Shown here in pieces: positions 42,705 through 52,431 of a DNA stretch of 64,000 nt (position 1 is its first letter; each line of letters opens with the position of its first letter). Origin of the DNA: Deinococcus seoulensis (GTDB lineage: Bacteria > Deinococcota > Deinococci > Deinococcales > Deinococcaceae). The stretch spans positions 1 to 64,000 of the forward strand of contig NZ_BMQM01000010.1 in assembly GCF_014648115.1 (NCBI RefSeq). The letters are read 5' to 3'. The notes below the pieces were generated by a model that saw only the letters and a list, made by a program, of their open reading frames with translations, did no database searches and was not told where the DNA came from. The position numbers and the translations under genes are program-made.

Positions 42705-44138
42705 TCACGCCAGCCGTTCACTCCCCCGGCTCGTGAACTCCACCCACGCCCGCGCGAGCCGCCGGACCGCTTCGGGGATGTGGTCGGGGTGAAGGGTGAA
42801 GGGGACGCGCAGGTACTGGTCGGGGAGGGGTTCGACGCCCATGCTGGCGCCGGGGTAGAGGCGTAGGCCGTGGCGGGCGGCGTGGTGGGTGTAGGCGCTG
42901 GCGGTGGGGGTGGGGAGTTGAATCCAGAGGAATTGTCCGCCGGGTGGGGTGGTGAAGGTCCAGTCGGGGAGGTGGGTGCGGAGGAGGTGGGCGAGGTGGT
43001 CGCGGGCGGGGGTGATGGCGGCTCGGCGTTCGCTGATGAGGGTGGGGAGGTCGCTCAGGAGGTGGAGGGCGAGGTGCTGGGCGGGTTGGCTGCTGCCGAA
43101 GTCGGTGAGGGTCTTGGCCTGGGTGAGGGGCGCGGTGAGGGTGGGTGGGAGGCGCATCCAGCCGATGCGGAGTCCGGCCCAGTAGAGCTTGCTGAGGGAG
43201 CCGACGTTGATGATGGGGGCGTCTGGGGCGTGGGTGCTGAGGCGTGGGGGTGGGGGTTGGTCGGTGAAGCCGAGGTCGGTGAGGGTGTCGTCTTCGATGG
43301 TGGGGAGGTGCGTGTCGTGAATGAAGGCGGCGAGGCGGGCGCGGGCGTGGGTGGGGAGGGTGGTGCCGGTGGGGTTCTGGTGGGTGGGGGTGAGGAACGC
43401 GAGGCGGGGGTGGTGGGTGCGGGCGAGGGTCATGAACGTGTCGGGGTTCACGCCGTGTGGGGTGACGGGCACGCCGGTGAGGGTGGCGCTGGCGGCGCGG
43501 AAGACGTCGATGGCTCCGAAGTATGTGGGGCTTTCGAGGAGGGCGTGGTCGCCGCGGCGGAGGAGGGTGGTGGCGGTGAGGGAGATGGCCTGCTGTGCGC
43601 CGCTGGTGATGATGATCTGTTCGGGTGTGGTGGGGAGGCCCTGCGTGGCGTACAGTTCGGCGATGCAGGCGCGCAGGTCCGGGAGGCCGAGTGGGTGGTA
43701 GAGGCTTTCCTGGAAGGCGTTCAGGGTGGCTTCGCGTAGGCGGTGGCGGTGGGGTTCGGTGAGGAGGGGGACGGCGATGGTGAGGTCGATCTCGCTGGGG
43801 TGGGCCGCGCCGACGGGGGTGCGGAGTGTGAGGAGGGGCGCGGTGCGGGGGGCGTTGCCTGAGACGTGGGTGCCGCTGCCGACGCGCCGGGTGACCCAGC
43901 CGCTGGCGGCGAGGTCGTCGAGGGCCTGGGCGACGGTGTTGCGGCTGAGGCCGAGCAGGGCGGCCAGGGGGCGTTCGGCGGGGAGGCGTTCGCCGGGGCT
44001 GAGCTGGCCGGTGCTGATCAGGGTTTGCAGGGTGCTGATCAGGCGGCCCTGAAGGGTGGGGGCGGTGGGGTTGCGGCGCCATCCGGTCAGCAGGGCGGCC
44101 CAGCGGGGTGCGTCTGGCAGGGTGGGGTGGGGGGGCAC
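42705..44138 (-). CDS. MocR-family regulator (GntR wHTH fused to aminotransferase-like domain)
   Basis: 477 aa. The N-terminal GntR winged helix (LISTGQLSPGERLPAERPLAALLGLSRNTVAQAL, near 30-75) is joined by a linker to a fold-type I PLP domain. PLP-Lys is in NVGSLSKLYWAGLRIGW and the phosphate loop in ITSGAQQAISL. MocR/PdxR proteins sense PLP or aminated ligands and control neighbouring genes. The GTG start at 44138 is chosen because -10 TACCCT (44145-44150, minus strand) ends 6 bp upstream. It is divergent from benE, its most likely target. Confidence 0.87.
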   Translation of the reverse strand: MPPHPTLPDAPRWAALLTGWRRNPTAPTLQGRLISTLQTLISTGQLSPGERLPAERPLAALLGLSRNTVAQALDDLAASGWVTRRVGSGTHVSGNAPRTAPLLTLRTPVGAAHPSEIDLTIAVPLLTEPHRHRLREATLNAFQESLYHPLGLPDLRACIAELYATQGLPTTPEQIIITSGAQQAISLTATTLLRRGDHALLESPTYFGAIDVFRAASATLTGVPVTPHGVNPDTFMTLARTHHPRLAFLTPTHQNPTGTTLPTHARARLAAFIHDTHLPTIEDDTLTDLGFTDQPPPPRLSTHAPDAPIINVGSLSKLYWAGLRIGWMRLPPTLTAPLTQAKTLTDFGSSQPAQHLALHLLSDLPTLISERRAAITPARDHLAHLLRTHLPDWTFTTPPGGQFLWIQLPTPTASAYTHHAARHGLRLYPGASMGVEPLPDQYLRVPFTLHPDHIPEAVRRLARAWVEFTSRGSERLA

Positions 44139-44255
44139 CGGTTCAGGGTACTGCTGTGGCGGGGTCGGGGTGGGCCACTGGCGGGGTGGCTGGTGGGCCA
44201 TTCGGGGGGCCATTGCCACTGCCGGGGGGGTGATTGGCAGCGCAGACTGTGGGGC
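44139..44255. promoter_or_regulatory. Shared mocR-like/benE promoter region
   Basis: 117-bp divergent spacer with the regulator's -10 (AGGGTA on the plus strand, 44145-44150). It has G-rich blocks and repeated GCCACTG/GCCATTGCCACTGCC motifs around 44170-44225 that could be direct-repeat operators of the MocR type. The benE promoter itself is not clear. Confidence 0.4.
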
Positions 44256-45509
44256 ATGACCGTCATGCCCGCTCCGTCCCGTTCGTTCTGGCAGGATTCC
44301 AATTCTGGTGCGGTGCTGAGTGGCCTGATCACCATGCTGATCGGCTGGGCCGGGCCGAACGTGCTGATCTACTCGGTGGCGCAGGCGGCGCACCTGAGTG
44401 ACGGGGCGGCCATGTCGTGGTTGTGGGCGCATGCGTTGCTGGCGGGTCTGACGGGCATCGTGCTGAGTCTCAGGACGCGCATGCCGGTCCTGATCACCTG
44501 GAGTACGCCGGGAATCGCGTTCCTGGTGACGGCGCTGCCCGGCATTCCCTTTCCGGAGGCGGTCGGGGCGTTCATCACGAGTGGGGTGCTGGTCGTGCTG
44601 CTGGGGACGTTCGGGCCGCTCACGCGGGCGTTGCAGGGCATTCCGGCGCCGCTGGCGGCCGCGCTGAACGCCGCGATTCTGCTGCCGTTCGGGTTCCGGG
44701 CGTTGCAGGCGTTCGGGACGGCTCCGGCGCTGGTGGGCGTGATGATCCTCGCCTACTTCGCGTTGCGGCAACTCGCGCCGCGCTGGGCGGTGGCGGGTGT
44801 GCTGGTGGCGGGCGTGGTTGCCAGCGCCGCCCTGAACCTGTGGCACCCGGCCCCCGTGACCCTGGCCCTGACCCGCCCGGAGTTCGTGGCGCCCGCTTTC
44901 AGTCTGCATGCCACCCTGAACCTCGCGTTGCCGCTGACGCTGCTGGCGTTCACGGGGCAGTTCGTGCCGGGGTTCGGCGTGCTGAAAACCAACGGGTACG
45001 AGCCCGCGCCGGGTCCGGTCCTGCGGGCGTGCGGGGCGGCGAGCGTGGCGGCGGCGTTCGCGGGGTGCCATAACCTGACGCTGGGGGCGTTGCTGGCGAA
45101 CATCGTCAGTGGTCCCGAGGCGCACCCGGACGCGCAGCGGCGTTACACGGCGGCCGTGTGGGCCGGGGTGTTCAACATTGCGGTGGGTCTGTTCGCCGGG
45201 ACGTTCCTGCACCTGATGGGGATCCTGCCTGCGCAGGCCATTTCGGCGCTGGCGGGGCTGGCGCTGCTGTCTGCCGTGGGCAGCAGTTTGCAGGGGGCGT
45301 TTCAGGGTGTGGCGGCCGGGAGTCTCGCGGCGCCCGTGGTGCTGCTGGTGACGCTCAGCGGGATCACGCCGCTGGGGGTCGGGGCGGCCTTCTGGGGCAT
45401 TCTGGCGGGACTGGCCGTTCACTGGACCGAGCGGCGCCGCCCGGCTCCCGCACGGCTGTCAGTGCCGGGCCGCCCCGCGCCTGTCACCGACGCGCAACCG
45501 GACACCTGA
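44256..45509 (+). CDS. benE: BenE-family (benzoate/H+ symporter-like) transporter
   Basis: 417 aa, about 12 hydrophobic helices, BenE family of the NCS2/APC-type fold. Family signatures are LITWSTPGIAFLVTALPG, GFRALQAFGTAPALVG and FAGCHNLTLGALLANI. Named for benzoate uptake in Acinetobacter; many members transport other small hydrophobic acids or purine-like compounds, so the substrate here is open. No benzoate catabolic genes are nearby. Its TGA is followed directly by a truncated MITE copy. Confidence 0.85.
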   Translation: MTVMPAPSRSFWQDSNSGAVLSGLITMLIGWAGPNVLIYSVAQAAHLSDGAAMSWLWAHALLAGLTGIVLSLRTRMPVLITWSTPGIAFLVTALPGIPFPEAVGAFITSGVLVVLLGTFGPLTRALQGIPAPLAAALNAAILLPFGFRALQAFGTAPALVGVMILAYFALRQLAPRWAVAGVLVAGVVASAALNLWHPAPVTLALTRPEFVAPAFSLHATLNLALPLTLLAFTGQFVPGFGVLKTNGYEPAPGPVLRACGAASVAAAFAGCHNLTLGALLANIVSGPEAHPDAQRRYTAAVWAGVFNIAVGLFAGTFLHLMGILPAQAISALAGLALLSAVGSSLQGAFQGVAAGSLAAPVVLLVTLSGITPLGVGAAFWGILAGLAVHWTERRRPAPARLSVPGRPAPVTDAQPDT

Positions 45510-45604
45510 TCCGGACCCCGTTTTGCTTCCACTCGCTCTGCGGAGCAGCTCTACGAGTCCGCTCGGATTGAACGGCTCTGTAAGCCACTCAATCCGAGTC
45601 GGTA
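45510..45604. mobile_element. Truncated MITE copy after benE
   Basis: Matches the right part of the 13174/32015/62273 family (CCCGTTTTGCTTCCACTCGC, then CGGATTGAACGGC...GCCACTCAATCCGAGTCGGTA) but lacks the left hairpin. It carries about 23 extra bases (45538-45560). It begins one base after the benE stop codon TGA, again at a stop codon. Confidence 0.75.
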
Positions 45605-45680
45605 TGGGCGCAGGCGGGCACGTGGGGGTGCTGTCCGGTTGCCCCTGCGCTCCGCTGAAAACAGAACACCCCTCGCCTGC

Positions 45681-45709
45681 TTGACAGCAGACCGAAAGAC
45701 CGGTATAGT
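45681..45709 (+). promoter_or_regulatory. Near-consensus promoter of the 45.7-kb RNA
   Basis: TTGACA (45681-45686), 17-bp spacer, TATAGT (45704-45709). One of the best sigma-70-type promoters in the window. Confidence 0.75.
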
Positions 45710-45715
45710 CTCCTT

Positions 45716-45880
45716 CTGATCTGAAAGGATCGTGCAGTGCAGTCCACGTTGTACACGAATGCACTTGAGGGAGGCGCCCACCTCTAGGATTTACAAAAAC
45801 ACGGGCGCGCGAACAGCGGCAGAGGCCGGTCACACCGGCCCCCCTGATCCCCCAGAAAGCCACCCACGCGGTGGCTTTCC
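45716..45880 (+). ncRNA. Unassigned structured RNA, about 165 nt
   Basis: A strong promoter and a 9-bp-stem hairpin (AAAGCCACC/GGTGGCTTT, 45856-45878) bracket a stretch with no good ORF. It folds by eye into GTGCA...TGCAC (45734-45771), CTTGAGG...CCTCTAGG (about 45771-45796), an unpaired A-rich joint (ATTTACAAAAACA), and the perfect GGCCGGT-CAC-ACCGGCC (45823-45839). GGATC near 45727 can also pair with GATCC near 45846. It lacks the signature of SRP RNA, tmRNA or RNase P. A 6S-type RNA was considered but the layout does not fit. Confidence 0.55.
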
Positions 45881-46420
45881 TCATTCCACCCCGCAGGGCA
45901 GGGCCGCCAGCCACGCCAGCACGCCCGGCAACGCGTCCTCACCAGTCGTATCGACCGTCAGGCACGGCGCGCCGCCCAGGTCCAGCGGCGTCCAGCAGCA
46001 GTGATCCGGCAGGGTGGCGTAGTCCATGGGCAGGTCGATGCCCGGCCGCCGTCCCGACGCCACCCGCGCGTCGTGCCGCGCCTGCAACACGGTCAGCGGC
46101 GCGTGGCAGAACACCTGCGCGACCCTCGCCCCGTGTGCCTGGGCCAGCTTCAGGATGTGGGCCTCGCTGACGCCCCGGTAGAAATGCGTTTCCAGCAGGG
46201 TGTCCACGCCCGCTGCCAGGGTCACGCCCGCGACGTGCCACATCACGTCGAAGCTGAGGGGGCCGGAGACGTCCCGCGTCAGGTCCGGCAGGCGGGCCAG
46301 GAGCAGGGCCTTGTATTCGTCCTTCGTCACGAACGGCATGTTCAGCGCGTGGGCGAGTCGCGTGCCCAGCGTGGATTTTCCGGAGGCGGGCATGCCGGAC
46401 ACGATCAGCAGCAGTGGCAT
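45881..46420 (-). CDS. P-loop kinase-like protein
   Basis: 179 aa. Walker A is VSGMPASGKST (near 7-17), followed by LGTRLAHALNMPFVTKDEYKALL. The later RHDARVASGRRPGID resembles the lid of small-molecule or shikimate/gluconate-type kinases and of the AAA_33 group (zeta-toxin/chloramphenicol phosphotransferase-like). The substrate is unknown. Its 3' end abuts the terminator of the convergent RNA gene. Confidence 0.8.
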   Translation of the reverse strand: MPLLLIVSGMPASGKSTLGTRLAHALNMPFVTKDEYKALLLARLPDLTRDVSGPLSFDVMWHVAGVTLAAGVDTLLETHFYRGVSEAHILKLAQAHGARVAQVFCHAPLTVLQARHDARVASGRRPGIDLPMDYATLPDHCCWTPLDLGGAPCLTVDTTGEDALPGVLAWLAALPCGVE

Positions 46421-46472
46421 GTGGGCCACGCTACTGCCGGTGCCGGGCTGCCGCGTCACACCTTGGGTGGAG

Positions 46473-47495
46473 TCAGCGCCAGCCCAGGCCCGGCGCGACG
46501 TGCGTCAGGATGCTCTCGATCAGGTGCGCGTTGTAGTCCACGCCCAGCTGGTTCGGGACGGTCAGCAGCAACGTGTCGGCCTCGGCGATGGCCTCGTCCT
46601 GCCGCAGCTGCTCGATCAGGCGGTCGGGTTCGTCGGCGTAACTGCGGCCGAACACGGCGCGGTACTGGTCGATCACCCCGAACTGGTCCTGCCCACCCTG
46701 CCGTCCGAAGTACACGCGGTCCTGGTCGTTGACCAGCGCGAAGATGCTGCGGCTGACCGACACGCGCCCCTCGCGGGCGTGCCCCGCGTCCTTCCACGCC
46801 TCGCGGTATGCGCGGATCTGCTCGGCCTGTTGCACATGGAACGGCTTGCCACTCTCGTCGACCTTCAGGGTGGAACTCTGGAGGTTCATGCCCATCCGCG
46901 CGGCCCACTCGGCGGTGGCGTTCGACGCGGCGCCCCACCAGATGCGGTCGCGCAGGCCTGCCGAGTACGGCTCCAGGCGCAGCAGGCCCGGCGGGTTCGG
47001 GAACATCGGGCAGGGGTTGGGTTGCGCGAAACCTTTGCCCTCGATCACGTCGAGGAACACCTCGGCGTGCCGCCGCGCCATGTCAGCGTCGGTCTCGCCG
47101 GGGGCGGGCGCGTACCCGAAGTGCTGCCACCCGTCGATCACCTGTTCTGGCGAGCCCCGGCTGATGCCCAGCTGCAACCTCCCGCCGGAGATCAGGTCGG
47201 CGGAACCGGCGTCCTCGGCCATGTACAGCGGGTTCTCGTAGCGCATGTCGATCACGCCTGTGCCCAGCTCGATTTTCTTCGTTTTTGCGCCCATCGCCGC
47301 CAGCAGCGGGAACGGCGAGCCCAGCTGCTGCGCGAAGTGATGCACCCGCACGTACGCGCCGTCCGCACCCAGCTCCTCGGTGGCGACCGCCAGATCGATG
47401 GTCTGATGCAGCACGTCCGCCGCCGAGCGCGTGCCGGACTGCGGGGACGGATTCCAGTGCCCGAACGAGAGAAACCCGATCTTCTTCATGGGCAC
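46473..47495 (-). CDS. LLM-class flavin-dependent oxidoreductase
   Basis: 340 aa luciferase-like TIM barrel. Typical segments: KKIGFLSFGHW at the start, ELGADGAYVRVHHFAQQLGSPFPLLAAMGAKTKKIELGTGVIDMRYENPLYMAEDAGSADLISGGRLQLGISRGSPEQV. It uses FMNH2 or F420H2 and the substrate is unknown. It is upstream of, and on the same strand as, the small kinase gene with a 52-bp gap, so the two may be co-transcribed. Confidence 0.88.
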   Translation of the reverse strand: MPMKKIGFLSFGHWNPSPQSGTRSAADVLHQTIDLAVATEELGADGAYVRVHHFAQQLGSPFPLLAAMGAKTKKIELGTGVIDMRYENPLYMAEDAGSADLISGGRLQLGISRGSPEQVIDGWQHFGYAPAPGETDADMARRHAEVFLDVIEGKGFAQPNPCPMFPNPPGLLRLEPYSAGLRDRIWWGAASNATAEWAARMGMNLQSSTLKVDESGKPFHVQQAEQIRAYREAWKDAGHAREGRVSVSRSIFALVNDQDRVYFGRQGGQDQFGVIDQYRAVFGRSYADEPDRLIEQLRQDEAIAEADTLLLTVPNQLGVDYNAHLIESILTHVAPGLGWR

Positions 47496-47556
47496 AGGCT
47501 AGCGCGAATGGTTGAAAAAGTAAATCAGTTTGGCGGATAAATCTGGGTTTGCCTTC

Positions 47557-48228
47557 TCACCAGTCGGCTTCCTTCTGCACCCGAGCATTCGGTAATCGCC
47601 GCCCCCACACCCACAACCAGATCAGGCACCCCAGGCTGACCAGTGGCCCCGCGAGCAACAGCAGCGCATTGCGCACCTGATCAACCGCAGAAGCCTTCAC
47701 ATCAGCGCACGAGGTGGCTCTGAAGGCGGCCTTGTTCAGCCAGAAGCTCTGGCCCTTCGCCGTGACGGGCAGAGCCGCTGCCGTCAGCACTTCCAGCCGA
47801 CGTCCCGGCACATCAATACGCCCGAACCTCTCCCCTTCCTTGAACTGTAGGAACGTCCGACCCTCAACGCAAGCCAGCCCCGTCACGGTCATGCTCCCGT
47901 TCCGAGGCAACCTCTCATCCCCATCCCGGTGCTCAAGTCCGAGCGGTAACTCCCGATCAGAATCGATGCTCGCCAGATAGAAACCTCCGCCCAGAGGCGT
48001 CTTGTAGAAATCCAATGCTCCCCCGTCAGCATCGCTGCCTGCCCCACCGGAAAAAAACATGATCAGCGAAAACGCCAGCGCCAGAGTGGACACCACCCCG
48101 GCCCCCACCCACGCGCCCGTATACACCGGATTTCGTTTCCGGACATGCGCCGCTGTCGCCAGGGCCACCAGCACCCCAGCACCGATGACCAGCAGGAAGA
48201 GTACCGGGAGCAGCACGATGAATCCCAT
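47557..48228 (-). CDS. Membrane protein of unknown function
   Basis: 223 aa. Two N-terminal TM helices (about 3-25 and 38-60), an extracytoplasmic domain of ~110 residues (GGFYLASIDSDRELPLG ... SMTVTGLACVEGRTFLQF ... TSCADVKA, with two or three Cys), and a C-terminal TM (about 190-210). No family is recognised. Composition is a little lower in G+C than neighbours. The 214-bp spacer to groEL holds a hairpin and a degenerate heptad-type tract. Confidence 0.65.
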   Translation of the reverse strand: MGFIVLLPVLFLLVIGAGVLVALATAAHVRKRNPVYTGAWVGAGVVSTLALAFSLIMFFSGGAGSDADGGALDFYKTPLGGGFYLASIDSDRELPLGLEHRDGDERLPRNGSMTVTGLACVEGRTFLQFKEGERFGRIDVPGRRLEVLTAAALPVTAKGQSFWLNKAAFRATSCADVKASAVDQVRNALLLLAGPLVSLGCLIWLWVWGRRLPNARVQKEADW

Positions 48229-48305
48229 GCCCCTACCGTAAAGAGCGCTCTACAGGCTTTCGTCCCCAGGCACGGTCAAAGACGTTCGGCCGCATGTCAT
48301 AGGAG

Positions 48306-48331
48306 AAAGCCGGAGCGTCATGCCCCGGCTT
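48306..48331 (-). terminator. Probable terminator of groESL
   Basis: AAGCCGG (48306-48312) pairs with CCGGCTT (48325-48331). On the minus strand the stem is followed by TTTCTCCT. It lies about 110 bp past the groEL stop. Confidence 0.6.
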
Positions 48332-48442
48332 CCCCCGTTCAGCCTTCGGCCATCAGCCGTCAGCCGTCTGCTTTTCTGGTGGCCTCAGACTCGGGGACGG
48401 CCCCTCGTCTTTCTTGACCAGTCAGCGCAGGAGTTGTTGCTC

Positions 48443-50125
<1,683 letters not shown>

Positions 50126-50158
50126 TCACGCCTGTTGAGTGGGGTGAGGTTGGGGTGG

Positions 50159-50201
50159 CTTCCCTGTGAGGGGAGCGGTCAGCGCCGCTGACTGAGGGGT
50201 T
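50159..50201. repeat. Degraded solo copy of the DUF559-cassette repeat
   Basis: CCCTGTGAGGGGAGCGGTCAG and GCTGACTGAGGGGTT match the right arm at 24078-24126 with a few changes. It sits in the groES-groEL spacer, without a DUF559 gene, and could fold in the bicistronic mRNA. Confidence 0.75.
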
Positions 50202-50218
50202 CTCAGTCGGCGGGCGCT

Positions 50219-50506
50219 TTACTCGACGATGGCGAGGATGTCGCGTTCGGCGAGGATGGAGTAGTTCTTGCCTTCGAGGCTGACTTCCGTGCCGCCGTAC
50301 TTGGCGAAGTAGACGGTGTCGCCTTCTTTCACGTCGAGGGCGATGCGGGTGCCGTTGTCGAGCACCTTGCCGCTGCCGACGGCGACGACTTTGCCGCGCT
50401 GGCTCTTCTCTTTGGCGGTGTCGGGGACGTACAGGCCGCCGGCGGTTTTCTGCTCGGCTTCCTCGATGATTTCAACCAGAACGCGGTCACCTAAGGGTTT
50501 CAGCAT
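50219..50506 (-). CDS. groES: Co-chaperonin GroES
   Basis: 95 aa, heptameric lid of the GroEL cage. Typical [12 protein letters not shown] start, mobile loop [30 protein letters not shown], and C-terminal [13 protein letters not shown]. The RBS AGGAGG is a few bases upstream. It has its own promoter with repeated TGTCA/TGACA motifs (50586-50631). Confidence 0.97.
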   Translation of the reverse strand: MLKPLGDRVLVEIIEEAEQKTAGGLYVPDTAKEKSQRGKVVAVGSGKVLDNGTRIALDVKEGDTVYFAKYGGTEVSLEGKNYSILAERDILAIVE

Positions 50507-50585
50507 GTTGTGTCCTCCTGTGAATGTGGGGTGTGGAGCTTCGGCGTGCCGGAAGCTTCCGGCGGTTTTTGCCGTTCCGCACGCA

Positions 50586-50631
50586 ATCCTAGGCTCGAGG
50601 TGACAAAAATGTCAAGTTGGGGAATCTGACA
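50586..50631 (-). promoter_or_regulatory. groES promoter with repeated TGACA/TGTCA motifs
   Basis: Minus strand: -35 TTGACA (50610-50615), 18-bp spacer, -10 TAGGAT (50586-50591). On the plus strand TGACA (50601-50605), TGTCA (50610-50614) and TGACA (50627-50631) form two overlapping inverted pairs. No CIRCE element is seen. The motifs may be a repressor or alternative-sigma site. Confidence 0.5.
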
Positions 50632-50684
50632 ATTTGAGTCTGGTGCGCTCAAGGTGCGCCAGCACGCGCAAAGCGCATATGCCC

Positions 50685-50727
50685 TTGCCATCTCATAGGC
50701 TAAACGTATATATGTAAGTAGAACATA
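50685..50727 (+). promoter_or_regulatory. Promoter and palindrome before the GGDEF-RHH gene
   Basis: TTGCCA (50685-50690), 16-bp spacer, TATATA (50707-50712). Overlapping the -10 is TATGT-N7-ACATA (50711-50715 and 50723-50727). The region is strikingly AT-rich. The palindrome is a candidate operator, possibly for the gene's own ribbon-helix-helix domain. Confidence 0.55.
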
Positions 50728-50786
50728 CGCCATCAACCCAGCGCCCCGGCACGCCCCACACCCCCCAGCACAGGAGGACCACCCGC

Positions 50787-51395
50787 ATGGCCGCACGCCC
50801 CGCCATCCTGTCCCGCAACGCCTTCGAGGACGCCTTCGACGCCCTGCACGGCGCCCCCCTCACCCTCGCCGTCCTGGACCTCGACCACTTCAAGACCCTG
50901 AACGACACCCTGGGCCACAGCGAAGGTGACCGCGTCCTGCGCGGCGTGGAACGCCTGCTGTCCGGCAGCCTCCCGTCGGGCAGCGTCATCGGCCGCATCG
51001 GCGGTGACGAGTACGCCTGCCTGCTCCCCGAAACCGCCGCCGAGACCGCCCTGATCCTCCTCGACGAGGTCATCAAGCACTTTCACATTCACCGCGACCC
51101 CCACTGGCCCAAGAGCCTGGGCCTCAGCGTCGGCCTCGCCTCCCGCCCCGCCCACGCCACCCACTACGCCGAGCTGTACCGCGCCGCCGAGGAAGCCCTG
51201 CTGCGCGCCAAACGTGAAGGCCGCGCCCGCGCCTGCATCTACGTGGAAAGCAAGATGGTCCTGAAAAGCAACTACTACAGCAAGAGCCAGCTCGACCGCC
51301 TCGCCAAACTGAGCGGCGCCCTGGGCCGCACCGAGGCCAGCCTGCTGCGCGAAGCCGTGGACGACCTGATCGAGAAGAACCGGGGCGAACTGTGA
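50787..51395 (+). CDS. GGDEF domain fused to a ribbon-helix-helix DNA-binding domain
   Basis: 202 aa. Residues 1-150 form a GGDEF domain with no sensor in front. The metal-binding [11 protein letters not shown] (D31/D33), GHSEGD and active-site GGDEY (72-76) are present, so cyclase activity is plausible despite Tyr for Phe. The last 45 residues ([19 protein letters not shown], then [16 protein letters not shown]) look like a CopG/Arc ribbon-helix-helix module, which binds DNA as a dimer. GGDEF enzymes also need to dimerise, so DNA binding could control catalysis. GGAGG precedes the ATG. It heads a five-gene operon joined by GTGA/ATGA overlaps. Confidence 0.85.
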   Translation: MAARPAILSRNAFEDAFDALHGAPLTLAVLDLDHFKTLNDTLGHSEGDRVLRGVERLLSGSLPSGSVIGRIGGDEYACLLPETAAETALILLDEVIKHFHIHRDPHWPKSLGLSVGLASRPAHATHYAELYRAAEEALLRAKREGRARACIYVESKMVLKSNYYSKSQLDRLAKLSGALGRTEASLLREAVDDLIEKNRGEL

Positions 51396-51796
51396 ACGGC
51401 ACCGGGCGCGTGAACCTCTCACCGGGCCTGGAACGCACCGGGCGGGCCTGCGTGTGCGTCCTGCACGCCGGACAGGTGCTGCTGACTGGCACGTCCGGCG
51501 GGCGCTGGACCCTGCCGGGCGGCGGCATCGAACCCGGCGAGACGCCCGCCCAGGCCGCCGCTCGCGAAGCCTGGGAGGAAGCGGGCGCGCACGTCACCGT
51601 GGACGGCGAACCCTTCGAGGTCACGTCGCCCCACAACGGCGTGACCAGCGTGATCTTCCTGGCGCGCCTGCACCGACAGGAACCCAGCCCGGAAGGACGC
51701 GAGCACGTCTGGGTGGACCCCGCTGCGGCCCCCTGGTGCGACGACTACCAGCTCGCCCCGGCACTGGAGATCCTGCGCCAGCGAGGCTGGCTGTGA
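51392..51796 (+). CDS. Nudix hydrolase
   Basis: 134 aa. The Nudix box is intact: [24 protein letters not shown] (near 45-68). The family hydrolyses nucleoside diphosphates linked to X, often damaged dNTPs. The start GTG overlaps the upstream stop by 4 bp. It is related to the Nudix half of the fusion two genes downstream (both begin with a similar NLSPGL-R-GRAC stretch), so the two probably arose by duplication. Confidence 0.9.
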   Translation: MNGTGRVNLSPGLERTGRACVCVLHAGQVLLTGTSGGRWTLPGGGIEPGETPAQAAAREAWEEAGAHVTVDGEPFEVTSPHNGVTSVIFLARLHRQEPSPEGREHVWVDPAAAPWCDDYQLAPALEILRQRGWL

Positions 51797-52431
51797 CACC
51801 GGCTGGCCTGTCGGCCGGCTGGAACGCGGCGCTTCAGGAAGCCTGGGACGCCTACTGCGCCGGGTCGTATGCCATCGGCGCGTGCGTGATCGACGCCGAG
51901 GGGCACGTGATCGCGCGGGGCCGCAACCGCCTGGGCGACCCGCGCGGCGCGGAGGGCGGCGTGATCGGCGGGCACGATCTGGCACACGCCGAGATCAACG
52001 CCTTGCTGAACCTGAAGGACACGCCGCGCCCCGAGTGTCGCGGCTGGACGGTGCTCACGACGGTGCAGCCCTGCCCACAGTGTGCCGGGGCGATTGCCAT
52101 GAGTGGCCTGCGTGCCGTGGAGTACGCCGCCGAGGATCCCTGGGGCGGCTGCACGCGGCTGCTGACCGACGACCCGTACGTGTCCCGCAAGGGCATCCGC
52201 GTGGGCCGCGCGCCGGCGGACGTGCAGCGCGTGGCCCTGCGGCTGGCCTGGGCGGGTTTCCTGAATGATCAGCCCCCTGTGACGACCGTACCCGGCGGGA
52301 ACCTCTACGACGCCTTTCACGAGTACCGGGACGACATTCACGCCGTGGCCGACCTGCACGCATCCGGCACCCTGGCAGCCCTGCGTGCGCGGCGCGCCCC
52401 GCTGGCCGAGGCGCTGGCGGTGCTGGCATGA
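51793..52431 (+). CDS. Cytidine/deoxycytidylate deaminase-family protein
   Basis: 212 aa zinc deaminase. Zinc motif HAE in DLAHAEINALL (near 65-69) and PCPQC (near 94-98). Closest in layout to guanine/tRNA-type CDA-fold deaminases (GACVIDAEGHVIARGRNR; MSGLRAVEYAAEDPWGGC) but with a ~90-residue C-terminal extension of unknown role. The substrate is unknown. GTGA overlap with the gene before and ATGA with the one after. Confidence 0.85.
   Translation: MTPAGLSAGWNAALQEAWDAYCAGSYAIGACVIDAEGHVIARGRNRLGDPRGAEGGVIGGHDLAHAEINALLNLKDTPRPECRGWTVLTTVQPCPQCAGAIAMSGLRAVEYAAEDPWGGCTRLLTDDPYVSRKGIRVGRAPADVQRVALRLAWAGFLNDQPPVTTVPGGNLYDAFHEYRDDIHAVADLHASGTLAALRARRAPLAEALAVLA

Noticed and set aside
45716..45880. 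6S RNA
   Set aside because: A CUUGAGG hairpin followed by UUUACA recalls 6S RNA, but it is in the 5' half and the long paired arms expected around a central bubble are not seen.
50711..50727. RDRM (DdrO site) upstream of the GGDEF-RHH gene
   Set aside because: TATGT and ACATA are 7 bp apart, whereas the RDRM has 5 bp between these arms and flanking TT/AA.
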